From Janthinobacterium silvisoli (GTDB taxonomy: Bacteria; Pseudomonadota; Gammaproteobacteria; Burkholderiales; Burkholderiaceae_D), in assembly GCF_014200725.1 (NCBI RefSeq), contig NZ_JACHCL010000001.1, forward strand, positions 1,426,001 through 1,490,000: a stretch of 64,000 bases of DNA, in the 5' to 3' direction. The position numbers and the translations under genes are program-made. The notes beneath the pieces are model-generated. The model ran no database searches. It was not told where the DNA came from and saw nothing but the letters and a program-made list of their open reading frames with translations. Positions 61,798 through 64,000 of this stretch are shown here, one piece after another. How positions within the stretch are numbered: the stretch's first letter is position 1; every line of letters begins with the position of its first letter.

Positions 61798-63180
61798 CTA
61801 CTCGCCTTCACCCGGTGAACCGTCATCTGCCGCGCCCAGCAGCAAGGCGGCCGCCTCGCCAGGCAAGGCTTCCACGGATTTCAATTTGCGCGCCATTTGC
61901 CGGCTGCGCACTTCGGCGTTTTCGATATTTTTTGCAGCCCGCTCCAGTGTCAGCTTGGTTTGCGACAGCACGTCGCCAAATTTGCCGAATTCCGTCTTTA
62001 CGGCGCCCAGCACTTGCCATACTTCCGACGAACGTTTTTCCAGCGCCAGGGTGCGGAAACCCATTTGCAAGCTATTGAGCAAAGCCGTCAAAGTCGATGG
62101 CCCGGCGATGCTGACCCGGTGCAGGCGTTGCAATTCATCGGCCAGGCCCGGGCGGCGCATGACTTCCGCATACAAGCCTTCGGTCGGCAGGAACAGGATG
62201 GCGAAATCGGTGGTGTGCGGCGGCGCCAGGTATTTGTCGGCGATGGTTTTGGCCTCGCCCCGCACGGCGCGCTCCAGTTCGCGCCCGGCCAGCAGCACGC
62301 CTTCTGCATCGGCCCGCTCGGCCGCTTCCACCAGCCGTTCGTATTGTTCTTTCGGGAATTTCGCATCGATAGGCATCCAGACGGGCGGCCCGCCATCGGA
62401 GAGTCCAGGCAGCTTGAGGGCAAATTCCACGCGCGCGCCGCTGCCGGCGATGGTTTCCACGTTCTTGGCGTACTGATCGACGGTCAGCACTTGCTCCAGC
62501 AACATTTCCAGCTGCACCTCGCCCCAGGTACCACGCGTCTTGACGTTGGTGAGCACCCGCTTCAAGTCGCCCACGCCCAGCGCCAGCTGCTGCATTTCAC
62601 CGAGTCCCTGGTGGACTTTTTCCAGCCGTTCCGACACTTGCTGGAACGACGCGCTCAAACGCGTCTCCAGGGTGGCATGCAGTTTTTCATCGACTGTCTT
62701 GCGCATTTCTTCCAGGCGCGCACCGTTATCGGTCTGCAAGTCACGGATCTTGCTTTCCAGCGTGGCGCGCACTTCCAGCATGCGCTGCGCATTCGATTCC
62801 GTCAGCTTTGCCAAGGTCTGGTTGGTGCTGTCGGCAAAGCGCGCCAGGCTCTGCGCCTGCTCTTCGCGCCCGACTTTCCCCTGCGCCTGCATTTGCGTGC
62901 GCAGGCTGTCGAGCTGTTGCAAGGTCGCCGCCTGGAATTGCGCCAGTCCCGCCGCCAGGTCTTGCCGCGTGGCTTGCGCCGACGCTTGCAGCTGCAGCCG
63001 CACTTCGCGCTCGACCCGGTCGATGCGTTCCAGGCTTTGCTGCTGATGCTGCTGCACCAGCGCCAGGGTGGTGACGCCATCGCCGCCACCTGCCGTGCGC
63101 GGTCGCAGAAAAGTGAGCACTAACAAGACGATGGCGATCGCCATGGCCCCCAGCAAAATATAAAACTCGAATTGGCTCAT
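61798..63180 (-). CDS. rmuC: DNA recombination protein RmuC homologue
   Basis: The protein has 460 residues. RmuC limits inversions at short inverted repeats and has a PD-(D/E)XK-like nuclease core. An N-terminal membrane helix (about 5-24, FYILLGAMAIAIVLLVLTF) is followed by a long coiled coil to about residue 200 and the RmuC domain with NVKTRGTWGEVQLEMLLEQV, MPIDAKFPKEQYERL and FLPTEGLYAEVMRRPGL. It is complete. Confidence 0.94.
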   Translation of the reverse strand: MSQFEFYILLGAMAIAIVLLVLTFLRPRTAGGGDGVTTLALVQQHQQQSLERIDRVEREVRLQLQASAQATRQDLAAGLAQFQAATLQQLDSLRTQMQAQGKVGREEQAQSLARFADSTNQTLAKLTESNAQRMLEVRATLESKIRDLQTDNGARLEEMRKTVDEKLHATLETRLSASFQQVSERLEKVHQGLGEMQQLALGVGDLKRVLTNVKTRGTWGEVQLEMLLEQVLTVDQYAKNVETIAGSGARVEFALKLPGLSDGGPPVWMPIDAKFPKEQYERLVEAAERADAEGVLLAGRELERAVRGEAKTIADKYLAPPHTTDFAILFLPTEGLYAEVMRRPGLADELQRLHRVSIAGPSTLTALLNSLQMGFRTLALEKRSSEVWQVLGAVKTEFGKFGDVLSQTKLTLERAAKNIENAEVRSRQMARKLKSVEALPGEAAALLLGAADDGSPGEGE

Positions 63181-63207
63181 GGTCTGGACGGTAAAGGATC
63201 AGTACGA

Positions 63208-63615
63208 TTAGTCGGGCTTGTTGCGCATCCAGTCAGCCGTCTGATAGAACGATTCCATCAGGCGCACGCGCAGGGACTCTTCGATGCCCGTGTCTTCCAT
63301 GGCCCAGGCCATGGCGCGCAGCCACTGGTCGCGCTCGCTGGTGCCGATCGGATACGGCAGGTGGCGCGCGCGCAGACGCGGGTGGCCAAACTTTTCAATA
63401 TACAGGTCGGGTCCCCCCATCCATCCCGTCAGGAAGAAATACAGCTTGTCGCGCGAACCTTCCGTCTCGGGCGGATGCATGGCGCGGATGCCGGCAAACT
63501 CCGGTTCCAGTTCCATCAAGTCATAAAAACGATCGACCATCTGGCGCAGCACGGGCGCGCCACCGATGGTTTCATACAGGGTGGTGGTGGGTTTGGTATC
63601 AGTCATGGCCGTCAT
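63208..63615 (-). CDS. Group 2 truncated haemoglobin
   Basis: The product has about 135 residues. The 2-on-2 globin fold of group II is clear: TLYETIGGAPVLRQMVDRFY, the distal region FFLTGWMGGPDLYIEKFGHP and the proximal His segment LRARHLPYPIG, with the group II Trp in ERDQWLRAM. Such proteins bind oxygen or NO and may protect against reactive nitrogen. Start at 63615 or 63606 (MTDTKPTTT); neither has a strong ribosome site. Confidence 0.92.
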   Translation of the reverse strand: MTAMTDTKPTTTLYETIGGAPVLRQMVDRFYDLMELEPEFAGIRAMHPPETEGSRDKLYFFLTGWMGGPDLYIEKFGHPRLRARHLPYPIGTSERDQWLRAMAWAMEDTGIEESLRVRLMESFYQTADWMRNKPD

Positions 63616-63712
63616 GATAGCGCAAGCGGGGCTTGCTGCCACTATCGGCAATATAGTTGACCACTCAATCTTTTATCAACTACTATGCAATCACTTTACT
63701 GAAAGGTTGACC

Positions 63713-64000
63713 ATGAGAGCTACCGCTGCGCCAGTGACTGGCGATACATTAATTCGTAATAGCAACTTCCGCTGGCTGCTGGGTGGTGGCCTGGTTTCCA
63801 TGCTGGGCGACCAGTTCAGCATGCTGGCCCTGCCCTGGCTGGTGCTGAGCCTGACGGGCGACAGCCTCAGTCTTGGCATCAGCGTGGCGCTGATGGGCGG
63901 CCCGCGCGCCGTGCTGATCATCCTGGGCGGCACCGTGGCCGACCGCTATGCGCCGATACGCGTGATGATGATCAGCAAATTTGCCAATGCAGCCATCCTG
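63713..64000 (+). CDS. MFS transporter, N-terminal part (cut by window end)
   Basis: The first 96 residues are visible. GAAAGG lies 7 bases before the ATG. The start NFRWLLGGGLVSMLGDQFSM and the loop GGTVADRYAPIRVMM after helix 2 are typical of MFS_3 exporters. Only about three membrane helices are in view. The substrate cannot be told. Confidence 0.85.
   Translation, partial: MRATAAPVTGDTLIRNSNFRWLLGGGLVSMLGDQFSMLALPWLVLSLTGDSLSLGISVALMGGPRAVLIILGGTVADRYAPIRVMMISKFANAAIL

Overview
The window looks like chromosome from a high-GC betaproteobacterium of the Oxalobacteraceae, most probably Janthinobacterium or a close relative. This is inferred from gene order, codon use and protein character; no 16S gene is present. 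No tRNA, rRNA, CRISPR array or intact insertion sequence was found.

About two thirds is a flagellar regulon in three blocks. Block 1 (70-13030) holds the c-di-GMP brake gene ycgR, fliE on the minus strand, and fliFGHIJK and fliLMNOPQR on the plus strand (MS ring, switch, export ATPase, hook-length control, export gate). Block 2 (19386-32076) holds flgBCDEFGHIJKL on the minus strand (rod, hook, L and P rings, junction) and, divergently, flgA-flgM-flgN. I see sigma-28 promoters before flgM and flgK. Block 3 (35197-43156) reads flhB-flhA-flhF-flhG-fliA-motC-motD on the minus strand. Filament, cap and chemotaxis genes are absent.

Two accessory insertions interrupt this core. The first (about 14764-17257) lies between the convergent argP and an MFS exporter gene. 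It is AT-rich and carries an unknown 312-residue gene plus a gene for a protein with two PD-(D/E)XK nuclease-like domains, now broken by one missing C in a C run. The insert is flanked by diverged direct repeats of about 326 bp made of the argP/MFS 3' ends, so both host genes stay complete. It is the best candidate for an undescribed system, plausibly anti-phage. The second (about 45131-48400) lies between rsuA and sppA. It carries an array of small secreted two-cysteine proteins with paralogues, a frameshifted copy and a C-terminal fragment, and it also contains a duplicated rsuA 5' fragment.

The remainder is housekeeping: an ArgO/LysE exporter with its ArgP regulator, an MFS/MarR pair, yciH, a PHP-domain lipoprotein, an FAH-family enzyme, rsuA, sppA, a Rieske protein, a HAD phosphatase, rluC divergent from rne (RNase E, with a long structured leader), chrA, moaA, an unusual in-frame mobA-moeA fusion, an MHFG-type PEP-CTERM protein, rmuC, a truncated haemoglobin and the start of another MFS gene.
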